Shown here piece by piece: positions 1-5,653 of a stretch of DNA of 5,653 nucleotides. This DNA comes from Oscillospiraceae bacterium. Lineage in GTDB: Bacteria > Bacillota_A > Clostridia > Oscillospirales > Ruminococcaceae. Position 1 is the stretch's first letter. Every line of letters starts with the position of its first letter. Both the position numbers and the translations under genes were made by a program. The stretch spans positions 1 to 5,653 of the forward strand of contig CAAFWX010000172.1 of the NCBI GenBank assembly GCA_900766795.1, read 5' to 3'. The notes below the pieces were generated by a model. That model had not been told where the DNA came from and searched no databases. It saw only the letters and a program-made list of their open reading frames with translations.

Positions 1-142
1 GCTGGCGGAAAATATGCAAGCAAGCGCGCGGCAAAGGCGACAGCCGGTAATTGTGCGGTGTTGCCCTAAATATGTCCGCACGCGCCGCACGGGTATCTGC
101 ATCAAAGACCCCGCCCCTGTTCGCCGCAAATGCGCGGAGCGC
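1..142. other. Gene-free tail with no supported feature
   Basis: After the stop codon at 143-145 no gene can be supported. Two minus-strand frames and one plus-strand frame stay open to the window edge, but none has a credible start with a coding-like product. No T-run terminator hairpin is visible for the gene at 961-143. The stretch is GC-rich, with short complementary pieces only. Confidence 0.5.
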
Positions 143-961
143 TCATTCGGTTTCCTCCAAAGCAGCCGAAACCACCTTTGCTGTTCCCGCGCACTTCCCC
201 TCAAACCACAGTTCAAGCGAATTTACGCCGCCGTTTAACAGCCGCACAAGTTCCTTCTGCTCGCCGTTTTCCCCGCATATAGAAAACAGCAGATGATAAG
301 GCGTTTTTTTCGCAAGATAGATACAAAACCTCCTGCCGGAAAGCTGAGTGGTGAAAACGTTGCTGACATGGAGATACTTTCGCGAAAGCCCGTCCGATTC
401 GAGTGTAAGTTCTGTGGTGGGTATCATCAGCGCGTCGTATTCGTCCACGGGAACGAAATTGCTCAAAAACAGCTTCACATACGCCATGCAGCCCGCCCAG
501 AAAAGCAGCGCCGCCGCATACAAACCAAGTATCAGAGCCACCCAGATATTATTGAGGATTTCGGGCATGATAACCGCCGTGATGAACAGCGGCAGAACAA
601 CCGTCAGCATACACAGCAGCACATCTATCAATCCATGTGGGTTAAAGTTCAGCGAAAGCCGCGAGCCGCACTCCTCACAGAAAAACACCAAGAATGGATT
701 AAACAGAGAAAGTCCGTCCGACCTTAACTCCCGCTCAATAAAATTTGCGGAGATATAATGCGGGTTGCCGCCTTTCGCGCGCACAATCCTGTGCTCTCTG
801 TGCGGGTAGATTGTGTACGGCATTATGCTCCAATGCGTTCTGACAGCGCCACACGGGTAGCCATCCCTGATATCCTTTCCGTCAGCGTCGCGGTTTGACG
901 GGGCGCGCAGCCTTAGCTTCTTCCCGCAGACGGGGCAGATTCGCTCGCCCTTTTTCAGCAT
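143..961 (-). CDS. Uncharacterised membrane protein with two separated CxxC pairs
   Basis: A 272-residue protein that I do not recognise. It begins with CPVC (residues 9-12) and has a second pair, CEEC (95-98). Together these could bind one zinc ion, with an 82-residue insertion between the two halves. The insertion is rich in aromatic and basic residues. Two hydrophobic helices follow at about 111-132 and 139-166 with only a short turn between them, then a soluble C-terminal region of about 100 residues. Both soluble parts would lie on the same side, probably the cytoplasm. The ATG at 961 is preceded by GAGGTGAGAGG with good spacing. The gene starts 20 nt past the terminator T-run, so it either has its own promoter, for which I found no convincing match, or relies on read-through. 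Nothing ties it functionally to polyamine synthesis. Confidence 0.8.
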   Translation of the reverse strand: MLKKGERICPVCGKKLRLRAPSNRDADGKDIRDGYPCGAVRTHWSIMPYTIYPHREHRIVRAKGGNPHYISANFIERELRSDGLSLFNPFLVFFCEECGSRLSLNFNPHGLIDVLLCMLTVVLPLFITAVIMPEILNNIWVALILGLYAAALLFWAGCMAYVKLFLSNFVPVDEYDALMIPTTELTLESDGLSRKYLHVSNVFTTQLSGRRFCIYLAKKTPYHLLFSICGENGEQKELVRLLNGGVNSLELWFEGKCAGTAKVVSAALEETE

Positions 962-980
962 AACCTCTCACCTCACTTTA

Positions 981-1009
981 TAAAAACGGACGGACACAGC
1001 GTCCGTCCG
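981..1009 (-). terminator. Rho-independent terminator after the polyamine operon
   Basis: On the minus strand, 12 nt after the CASDH stop, CGGACGGAC and GTCCGTCCG form a perfect 9-bp GC-rich stem (1001-1009 and 987-995) around a 5-nt loop (996-1000). TTTTTA follows at once (986-981). On the plus strand the hairpin is not followed by a T-run, so it should act only on the minus-strand transcript. It separates the operon from the gene at 961-143. Confidence 0.92.
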
Positions 1010-1021
1010 CAAGTATAATTA

Positions 1022-2224
1022 TTAGTCAACGAGGACGGGATTGAAGTCCTCCTCCCAAGGAAGCCCCCACTTGTTGAGCGCGTCCATGAACGGGTCGGGG
1101 TTCATCTCCTCGACGTTGTAAACGCCGGGCTTCTTCCACTCGCCCGTCAGCACCATCATTGCGCCAATCATAGCGGGCACGCCCGTTGTGTAGGAGATAG
1201 CCTGCGAGCCGACCTCCTTGTAGCACTCCTGATGGTCGCAGATGTTGTAGAGATAGTAGTTCTTGTCCTTGCCGTCCTTTTTGCCGCGGAAAATGCAGCC
1301 GATGTTGGTCTTGCCGACAGTGCGCGGACCGAGCGAAGCGGGGTCGGGAAGCACCGCCTTAAGGAACTGGAGCGGTACAATCTCCTTTCCCTCGTACATG
1401 ATAGGCTCAATGGAGGTCATGCCCACGTTCTCAAGGCACTTGAGGTGGGTGAGGTAGCTCTGACCAAAGGTCATGAAGAAGCGTATGCGCTTGATTCCCT
1501 TGATGTTGAGTGCAAGCGACTCCAGCTCCTCATGGTGGAGAAGGTACATATCCTTTTCGCCGACGCCCTTGAAGTTGTAGACGCGCTTTATCTCCATCGG
1601 CTCTGTTTCCACCCACTTGCCGTCCTCAATGTAGCTGCCCTTGGCGCTTACCTCGCGGATATTGATTTCGGGGTTGAAGTTGGTGGCAAAGGGGTAGCCG
1701 TGGTCGCCGCCGTTGCAGTCGAGAATGTCGATGTAGTTAATCTCGTCAAATTCATGCTTCATCGCATACGCGGAGAACACTCCCGTAACGCCCGGGTCGA
1801 AGCCGCAGCCGAGAATCGCGGTAAGCCCCGCTTTCTCGAAGCGCTCGCGGTAAGCCCACTGCCAGCTGTACTCGAACTTTGCGGTGTCCTCAGGCTCGTA
1901 GTTTGCGGTGTCGAGGTAATCAACCCCCGCTTCAAGGCAAGCGTCCATAATGTGCAAATCCTGATAGGGAAGCGCAACGTTGATTACGATTTCGGGCTTG
2001 TAGTCCTTGATGAGCGCCACAAGCTCGGGTACATTGTCCGCGTCAACCTGCGCGGTTGAGATAACCGTCTTTGTTGTGGGCTGAAGCTTCTCCTTGAATG
2101 CGTCGCACTTTGCCTTGGTGCGGGAAGCTATCATGATTTCGGTGAAAACCTCGCTGTTCTGGCAGCACTTTGCGATTACAACGGAAGCAACGCCGCCTGC
2201 GCCGATTATTAACGCTCTGCTCAT
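1022..2224 (-). CDS. Carboxynorspermidine/carboxyspermidine dehydrogenase (CASDH), saccharopine dehydrogenase-like
   Basis: A 400-residue enzyme whose layout closely follows the Vibrio-type carboxynorspermidine dehydrogenase. There is an N-terminal Rossmann fold with GAGGVAS (8-14), ASRT at 33-36 after strand 2, GCGFDPGV (139-146), a DCNGGDHG segment (169-176) followed by FATNF (179-183), and SYTTGVPA (344-351). The family reductively condenses L-aspartate semialdehyde with putrescine or 1,3-diaminopropane using NADPH. The product, carboxyspermidine or carboxynorspermidine, is then decarboxylated by NspC/CASDC. The start is an ATG with AAGGAGA upstream, 20 nt after the cupin stop. It is the last gene of the operon, since a strong terminator follows. 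No nspC gene is adjacent, which is unusual. The more distant alternative, a true saccharopine dehydrogenase of lysine metabolism, fits less well with the motifs and the neighbours. Confidence 0.92.
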   Translation of the reverse strand: MSRALIIGAGGVASVVIAKCCQNSEVFTEIMIASRTKAKCDAFKEKLQPTTKTVISTAQVDADNVPELVALIKDYKPEIVINVALPYQDLHIMDACLEAGVDYLDTANYEPEDTAKFEYSWQWAYRERFEKAGLTAILGCGFDPGVTGVFSAYAMKHEFDEINYIDILDCNGGDHGYPFATNFNPEINIREVSAKGSYIEDGKWVETEPMEIKRVYNFKGVGEKDMYLLHHEELESLALNIKGIKRIRFFMTFGQSYLTHLKCLENVGMTSIEPIMYEGKEIVPLQFLKAVLPDPASLGPRTVGKTNIGCIFRGKKDGKDKNYYLYNICDHQECYKEVGSQAISYTTGVPAMIGAMMVLTGEWKKPGVYNVEEMNPDPFMDALNKWGLPWEEDFNPVLVD

Positions 2225-2244
2225 AATTCTTAATCTCCTTTATA

Positions 2245-2574
2245 TTACTTTTCGGGAACAACCGCGAAGAAAACCAAATCCTCGCTGCCGTCGTTTATTA
2301 AGCTGTGCTCGTGACCGTTCGGGCAGTAGGTGCAGCTCCCCGCAGACAGCGGCTCGTAAACGCCGTCGCAGAGCATTTTGCCGCTGCCCTCGAGGACAAA
2401 GACAATCTCGCAGTTCCCCTCATGGGTATGCAGCCCGATGGACGCGCCCGGAGAAAGCCTGCCTTTCATTATCTTGTTGTCCCCGTCGTCGAACATACGC
2501 ACGCGGAACTCTTTCTCCCCGCCCTTGAATTGCGGGATAGCCTTTTCGGGAATCTTGTCGAACTCTATAAGCAC
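2245..2574 (-). CDS. Small single-domain cupin protein
   Basis: A 109-residue protein made of one cupin barrel. Both classic cupin motifs match exactly. Motif 1, G(X)5HXH(X)4E(X)6G, uses G43, H49, H51, E56 and G63. Motif 2, G(X)5PXG(X)2H(X)3N, uses G79, P85, G87, H90 and N94. The predicted metal ligands H49, H51, E56 and H90 are all present, so a metal-bound fold is expected. Such small cupins act as isomerases, dioxygenases or ligand-binding proteins, and the sequence does not say which. There is no DNA-binding domain, so it is not a cupin-type transcription regulator by itself. The start is a GTG with AGGAGG 8 nt upstream, lying within the last codons of speE; the gap to the speE stop is 3 nt. 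This packing implies coexpression with the spermidine enzymes. Confidence 0.9.
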   Translation of the reverse strand: MLIEFDKIPEKAIPQFKGGEKEFRVRMFDDGDNKIMKGRLSPGASIGLHTHEGNCEIVFVLEGSGKMLCDGVYEPLSAGSCTYCPNGHEHSLINDGSEDLVFFAVVPEK

Positions 2575-2577
2575 GGC

Positions 2578-3438
2578 TTAACCCTCCTTTTTGGTTTCGC
2601 GAAGCACATCGCGCACGTTCTGCGGAAGCGCAAAGCAGCCGCTGTGCACATACTGGTTGTAGTACTTTGTCTTAAGCCCCTGCGAAAGCCACCACTCTGC
2701 GTTCTGGTCTTTGACGGGGTGGAAGCGCTTGCTTGCGAAGCCGAAAAGCCAGTGTCCGCTGGGGTAGGTGGGGATATGCGCCTGATACACAAGCGCCGTC
2801 GGAAAGAAGCTCTTTATCCTGCTGTGGGCACGCTTCATTATCTCGGCGTATTCGTCGTAGAACGTGCTCTCGTGCTGGTTTACGAGGATTCCGTCGTCGT
2901 TCAGCGCCTTGTAGCAGTTGCCGTAAAACTCCTTTGTGAACAAGCCCTCGCCCGGACCGAACGGGTCGGTGCTGTCCACGATAATTAGGTCGTATTCCGC
3001 GTTTTTGTTGCGGACGTATTTCAGCCCGTCCTCATAGTGGATATGCACCCTCGGGTCGTCCAGACGGCAGGCGGTCTGCGGGAGGTACTCCCGACAAAGC
3101 TCCACCACGCGGCGGTCTATCTCCACCATGTCGATGTGCTCAATGCTCTTGAAGCGCGTAAGCTCGCGTATTGTGCCGCCGTCCCCCGCGCCGATAACCA
3201 GCACCCGCTTTATGTTCGGGTTGGTCGCCATGGGGACGTGGGTTATCATCTCGTGATATATGTACTCGTCCTTTTCTGACAGCATAAGGCAGCCGTCCAG
3301 CACAAGTATGCGCCCAAGCTCCACGCTGTCCAGAATGTCAATCTTCTGGAACTCGCTCTGCTCGGTGTGCAGATGTTCCTTTATCTTAATGGAGAACCGT
3401 ATGTTTTCGGTGTGGTCCTCCGTAAACCAAAGCTCCAA
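2578..3438 (-). CDS. speE: Spermidine synthase (polyamine aminopropyltransferase)
   Basis: A 286-residue cytosolic enzyme that transfers an aminopropyl group from decarboxylated AdoMet to a diamine, normally putrescine, giving spermidine and methylthioadenosine. It has the usual length and all landmarks of the family. DEYIYHEM (57-64) belongs to the substrate pocket, GAGDGG (83-88) is the nucleotide-binding glycine loop, and E106 with D108 in VEID contacts the donor. YEDG lies at 135-138. VDSTDP (154-159) carries the catalytic Asp155 and the acceptor-binding Asp158. QHES lies at 188-191, and IPTYPSGHW (222-230) is the conserved acceptor-site segment. Translation appears to start at a TTG, with AGGAG 7 nt upstream, and the resulting MELWFTE N-terminus is typical of the family. 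It lies 13 nt after the membrane-protein gene and 3 nt before the cupin gene. Acceptor preference (putrescine, agmatine or cadaverine) cannot be read from the sequence with certainty. Confidence 0.96.
   Translation of the reverse strand: MELWFTEDHTENIRFSIKIKEHLHTEQSEFQKIDILDSVELGRILVLDGCLMLSEKDEYIYHEMITHVPMATNPNIKRVLVIGAGDGGTIRELTRFKSIEHIDMVEIDRRVVELCREYLPQTACRLDDPRVHIHYEDGLKYVRNKNAEYDLIIVDSTDPFGPGEGLFTKEFYGNCYKALNDDGILVNQHESTFYDEYAEIMKRAHSRIKSFFPTALVYQAHIPTYPSGHWLFGFASKRFHPVKDQNAEWWLSQGLKTKYYNQYVHSGCFALPQNVRDVLRETKKEG
2583..2588 (-). promoter_or_regulatory. Shine-Dalgarno sequence supporting the GTG start of the cupin
   Basis: The minus strand reads AGGAGG inside the final codons of speE, 8 nt before the GTG at 2574. 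It is the best match to the consensus in the operon and supports initiation at this GTG despite the non-ATG codon. Confidence 0.8.
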
Positions 3439-3444
3439 TTCTGT

Positions 3445-3452
3445 TCTCCTTT
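3445..3452 (-). promoter_or_regulatory. Shine-Dalgarno sequence supporting the TTG start of speE
   Basis: The minus strand reads AAAGGAGA right after the preceding stop codon. Its AGGAG core is 7 nt from the TTG at 3438. No ATG or GTG occurs in frame between this site and the conserved N-terminus, so the TTG is the supported start. Confidence 0.8.
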
Positions 3453-4045
3453 CATTTATGCGGCGGTCGGGTGAGGTATTCGGGCTTTACGAAAACCCTA
3501 ATCAGCCGCGGGAATTTCTCCGCGTTGCACATAACGTAAACCGAAACCGCAACATACACCGCCCATACAAGGGCAAATATTCCGAAAATGCACAGAGGGG
3601 TCTTTAATTCCTCGCGCATATTCCGCTCGCTGTCCGAGAGGTTGAGCAGTTCTTTTCCGCCGCATTCCGCCGCGAGAAGGTCGCCCTTTGCGGTGACAAG
3701 CGACATTTCGCTGCCCTCATCAAGAGAAAGCATTGCTTCCTCGTCGCACAGGCTCGCCCACGCGGAGTATTCCCCGACGTCCGTTTGAAGCACGATAACG
3801 TCGTTTTTGCGGCAGCTGCTCACAAACCGCTCTGTGCGGTATTCGTAGCTGCCCTTTCCGTGCCAGCCGAGGCTTATGAGGAATATCCCCATGCCGACAA
3901 TGTACACGAAAATCAGCGCCCATATAAATATGAACTCGCCGGGTTGCTCGACATTGCCGTTAAAAAGGCGGCTGCGGTTGTTGTACTGCCGAACCTTGCG
4001 GCGGTAGGCTCTGCGCTTGTTCCGCCCGGCGTTCTTCCTGCCCAT
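3452..4045 (-). CDS. Two-pass membrane protein of unknown function inside the polyamine operon
   Basis: A 197-residue protein that I do not recognise. It starts with a strongly basic segment (residues 2-26, many Arg/Lys), then a hydrophobic helix at about 38-60, a soluble region of about 90 residues (61-149) rich in Asp/Glu, a second helix at about 151-173, and a basic tail. By the positive-inside rule both ends should be cytoplasmic and the acidic middle region outside. The chosen ATG shares one base with the preceding TAA (TAATG) and has AGGTGG 7 nt upstream. The frame stays open further upstream to 4210, but that part only overlaps the decarboxylase and is rejected. The speE Shine-Dalgarno follows its stop directly, so it is embedded between two enzyme genes. 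The acidic external loop and the context would fit a role in polyamine transport, sensing or enzyme anchoring, but this is inference only. Confidence 0.85.
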   Translation of the reverse strand: MGRKNAGRNKRRAYRRKVRQYNNRSRLFNGNVEQPGEFIFIWALIFVYIVGMGIFLISLGWHGKGSYEYRTERFVSSCRKNDVIVLQTDVGEYSAWASLCDEEAMLSLDEGSEMSLVTAKGDLLAAECGGKELLNLSDSERNMREELKTPLCIFGIFALVWAVYVAVSVYVMCNAEKFPRLIRVFVKPEYLTRPPHK

Positions 4046-5490
4046 TATTTTACCACCTGCAAATACTCCACATTCATATCGCGGCAGCCCGTAAGCGAGC
4101 AGCCCTTTTCCTTTGCGAATGCGATGTAGTCGAGGATATCCTTTGTGATACGCTCTCCCGGAGCCAGTATCGGTATTCCCGGAGGATAGCACATCACGAA
4201 CTCGCTGCAAATCCTGCCTGCGGCGGCTTCAATCGGAAGCGTTTCCTGCTCGGCATAAAACGCGCCCTGCGGGGTCATTTCGAGAATCGGGTCTATGTAT
4301 TCGTGGTCGTAAAGACCGACGGGGCTTTTTCCGTAAATCCGCTTTATCTCGCTTAAAGCGCCGAGCAGCCGCTCGATTTCAAGCGAGCGGTCGCCGCCCG
4401 TGATGATGGCGAGAATGTTGCCGATATCGCCGAACTCAATCTGTATTCCGTACTCGTCGCGAAGCAGGTCGTAGACCTCGATTCCCGCAAGACCCATCGC
4501 ACGGGTGTGTATGGAAAGCTTCGTCGAATCAAACGCGAAGAAATCCCTGCCGTTGCACAGCTCAGCTCCGAAAGCGTAGTACCCGCCGATAGCGTTAATC
4601 TCCTGCCGTGCGTAGTCCGCAAATTCCACCGTCTTTGCGTAAAACTCTTTGCCGTTAAGCGCAAGATTCTGCCGCGCGAGGTCGAGCGAAGCCATCAGCA
4701 GATAGCTTGCACTGGTGGTCTGGGTGAGGTTGATTATCTGGCGGACGTAGTTCGGGTCAACGCCCTTTCCGAGCAGCAGCAAAGCGCTCTGCGTAAGGCT
4801 TCCGCCCGTTTTGTGGACGGACACCGCCGCCATATCCGCGCCGCAGCTCATGCCAGACGGCGGGAGGTTTTCTCCGAAATAGAAGTGCGTTCCGTGCGCT
4901 TCGTCGCACAGCACTTTAAGCCCGTGACTGTGCGCGATTTGCGTAATGCGCCTAAGGTCCGAGCAGATTCCGTAGTAGGTCGGGTTGTTCACAAGAACAG
5001 CCTTTGCGTCGGGGTTTAGGAGAATTGCCGCTTCAACCTCCTCGGGGGTCATGCCAAGCGGTATTCCGAGGGAGCTGTTCACTCCCGGATTCACATAAAC
5101 GGGCACAGCTCCGCAGACGACAAGCGCATTGATGGCGCTTCTGTGCACGTTTCTCGGCAGGATAATCTTATCCCCAGCCTTGCACACAGACATAACCATA
5201 GCCTGCACGGCGCCCGTCGCCCCGTTCACTATAAAAATCGAGTTTTCCGCGCCGAAGGCGTCCGCGGCGTATTCCTGCGCTTCCTTTATGACCGAAACGG
5301 GATGGCACAGGTTGTCAAGCGGCTTCATGGAGTTTACGTCGTTCTTCATGCAGCCCTCGCCGAGGAATCCGCTCAAAACCTTGTTTCCCCTGCCGCCCTT
5401 GTGTCCGGGGACATCGAACTTTACGACGCGGTTGAGCTGATATTCCTTCATTGCCTCGTAAAGAGGCGCGCGGTTGTGGTCGAGCTTCAT
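4045..5490 (-). CDS. speA: PLP-dependent ornithine/lysine/arginine decarboxylase, short SpeA type
   Basis: A 481-residue protein close in length to the short Bacillus SpeA-type decarboxylases (fold type I, Orn/Lys/Arg decarboxylase major domain). Numbered from the ATG at 5490, visible landmarks are PGHKGG (28-33), the phosphate-loop VNGATGA (88-94), DEAHG (196-200) whose Asp should contact the PLP pyridine nitrogen, and SVHKT (224-228) with Lys227 as the PLP Schiff-base lysine. The C-terminal-domain signature YPPGIP (435-440) is followed by PGE (444-446). The family decarboxylates arginine to agmatine, lysine to cadaverine or ornithine to putrescine; the sequence alone does not settle which. 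The symbol speA reflects the family and the neighbours speD and speE. The frame can be extended to a GTG at 5499, but GAGGTGAGG lies across that codon and is well placed for the ATG at 5490, so the ATG is chosen. The stop TAA overlaps the next gene's ATG by one base, implying translational coupling. Confidence 0.94.
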   Translation of the reverse strand: MKLDHNRAPLYEAMKEYQLNRVVKFDVPGHKGGRGNKVLSGFLGEGCMKNDVNSMKPLDNLCHPVSVIKEAQEYAADAFGAENSIFIVNGATGAVQAMVMSVCKAGDKIILPRNVHRSAINALVVCGAVPVYVNPGVNSSLGIPLGMTPEEVEAAILLNPDAKAVLVNNPTYYGICSDLRRITQIAHSHGLKVLCDEAHGTHFYFGENLPPSGMSCGADMAAVSVHKTGGSLTQSALLLLGKGVDPNYVRQIINLTQTTSASYLLMASLDLARQNLALNGKEFYAKTVEFADYARQEINAIGGYYAFGAELCNGRDFFAFDSTKLSIHTRAMGLAGIEVYDLLRDEYGIQIEFGDIGNILAIITGGDRSLEIERLLGALSEIKRIYGKSPVGLYDHEYIDPILEMTPQGAFYAEQETLPIEAAAGRICSEFVMCYPPGIPILAPGERITKDILDYIAFAKEKGCSLTGCRDMNVEYLQVVK

Positions 5491-5493
5491 CTT

Positions 5494-5502
5494 CCTCACC
5501 TC
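5494..5502 (-). promoter_or_regulatory. Shine-Dalgarno sequence deciding the decarboxylase start
   Basis: The minus strand reads GAGGTGAGG across the speD stop codon. The GAGGT core is 7 nt from the ATG at 5490. The upstream in-frame GTG at 5499 lies inside this motif and has no Shine-Dalgarno sequence of its own, so translation most likely begins at 5490. Confidence 0.8.
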
Positions 5503-5653
5503 AATAGATGTTCATTCCGCTGAAAATCTCAATCATCTCGCGGCGGAGATTGTTTGTGATTGCAAGACGCTCCTGCGGATGAATTTCATACACGTCGGTG
5601 TTGAAAAGGTAGTTTTGCAAATCAAGCTCCTTTATGAGCATTTTTGTATGGAA
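5501..5653 (-). CDS. speD: S-adenosylmethionine decarboxylase, C-terminal 50 residues (partial at window edge)
   Basis: Only the 3' end of this gene is in the window. Reading the minus strand in from the right edge gives an open frame of 50 codons ending in TGA. It begins FHTKMLIKELDLQNYLFN and ends EMIEIFSGMNIY. This resembles the C-terminus of the larger, E. coli/clostridial-type AdoMet decarboxylases: an 'HTKM' segment, then 'LFNTD', then a terminal 'REM.EIF.G.NI'. The family makes decarboxylated AdoMet, the aminopropyl donor for spermidine synthase, using a self-generated pyruvoyl group. The cleavage-site serine lies outside the window, so activity cannot be judged. The next gene starts 10 nt after this stop, and speE follows two genes later, which strongly supports the assignment. 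The promoter of the operon is presumably upstream of this gene or beyond. Confidence 0.92.
   Translation of the reverse strand, partial: FHTKMLIKELDLQNYLFNTDVYEIHPQERLAITNNLRREMIEIFSGMNIY

Noticed and set aside
102..146. Minus-strand 14-codon frame starting at an ATGA overlap with the stop of the gene at 961-143, with GGAGG upstream
   Set aside because: The start context is good, but the product is only 14 residues and resembles nothing. The GGAGG falls in ordinary Glu codons, so chance is the simpler explanation.
131..150. Possible terminator hairpin after the gene at 961-143
   Set aside because: Only 4-bp stems can be drawn and no T-run follows on the minus strand.
1232..2059. Plus-strand open frame of 275 codons opposite CASDH
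   Set aside because: It lies wholly antisense to a clearly recognised enzyme gene, has no family-like motifs, and is explained by GC-rich codon use of the opposite strand.
2305..2988. Plus-strand open frame of 227 codons opposite the cupin and speE
   Set aside because: It spans the junction of two well-supported minus-strand genes and encodes no recognisable motif; it is a shadow frame.
4046..4210. Upstream extension of the membrane-protein frame into the decarboxylase gene
   Set aside because: The extra 55 codons overlap the conserved C-terminal domain of the decarboxylase in another frame. The ATG at 4045 has a good Shine-Dalgarno site and a classic TAATG overlap.
5491..5499. GTG start for the decarboxylase, three codons upstream
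   Set aside because: The GTG lies within the Shine-Dalgarno motif that serves the ATG at 5490, and it lacks its own ribosome binding site.

Overview
The window is a single block of minus-strand genes. It carries most of a polyamine-biosynthesis operon followed by an unrelated gene. The base composition is moderately GC-rich. Shine-Dalgarno sequences are strong and purine-rich, three genes are tightly spaced or overlapping, and non-ATG starts are used freely. The polyamine enzymes are of the clostridial type. Together these suggest an anaerobic gut-type Firmicute, most likely Clostridia (Oscillospiraceae/Ruminococcaceae-like). This taxonomic guess is inference; no marker gene is present.

In the direction of transcription (right to left) the operon reads as follows. 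The C-terminal end of S-adenosylmethionine decarboxylase (speD) lies at 5653-5501 and enters from outside the window. It is followed by a PLP-dependent Orn/Lys/Arg decarboxylase of the short SpeA type (5490-4045), a small two-pass membrane protein of unknown function (4045-3452), spermidine synthase speE (3438-2578), a single-domain cupin (2574-2245), and a carboxynorspermidine/carboxyspermidine dehydrogenase-type enzyme (CASDH, saccharopine dehydrogenase-like fold, 2224-1022). The gaps between genes range from a 1-nt overlap to 20 nt, and nearly every gene has its own strong Shine-Dalgarno sequence. A perfect 9-bp hairpin followed by a T-run (1009-981) ends the operon 12 nt after the CASDH stop codon.

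The operon contains parts of two different routes to spermidine. SpeD and SpeE form the decarboxylated-SAM (aminopropyl transfer) route. CASDH belongs to the aspartate-semialdehyde route, which also needs the decarboxylase NspC/CASDC. No nspC follows CASDH here, because the terminator comes immediately after it. The decarboxylase would supply the diamine or agmatine. No agmatinase, agmatine deiminase or N-carbamoylputrescine amidase is visible.

Beyond the terminator, 961-143 encodes an uncharacterised membrane protein with two widely separated CxxC pairs and two membrane helices. The last 142 bases hold no gene that can be supported, although several frames stay open up to the window edge. 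The promoter of the operon lies outside the window, upstream of speD. No CRISPR array, RNA gene, insertion sequence or origin was seen.
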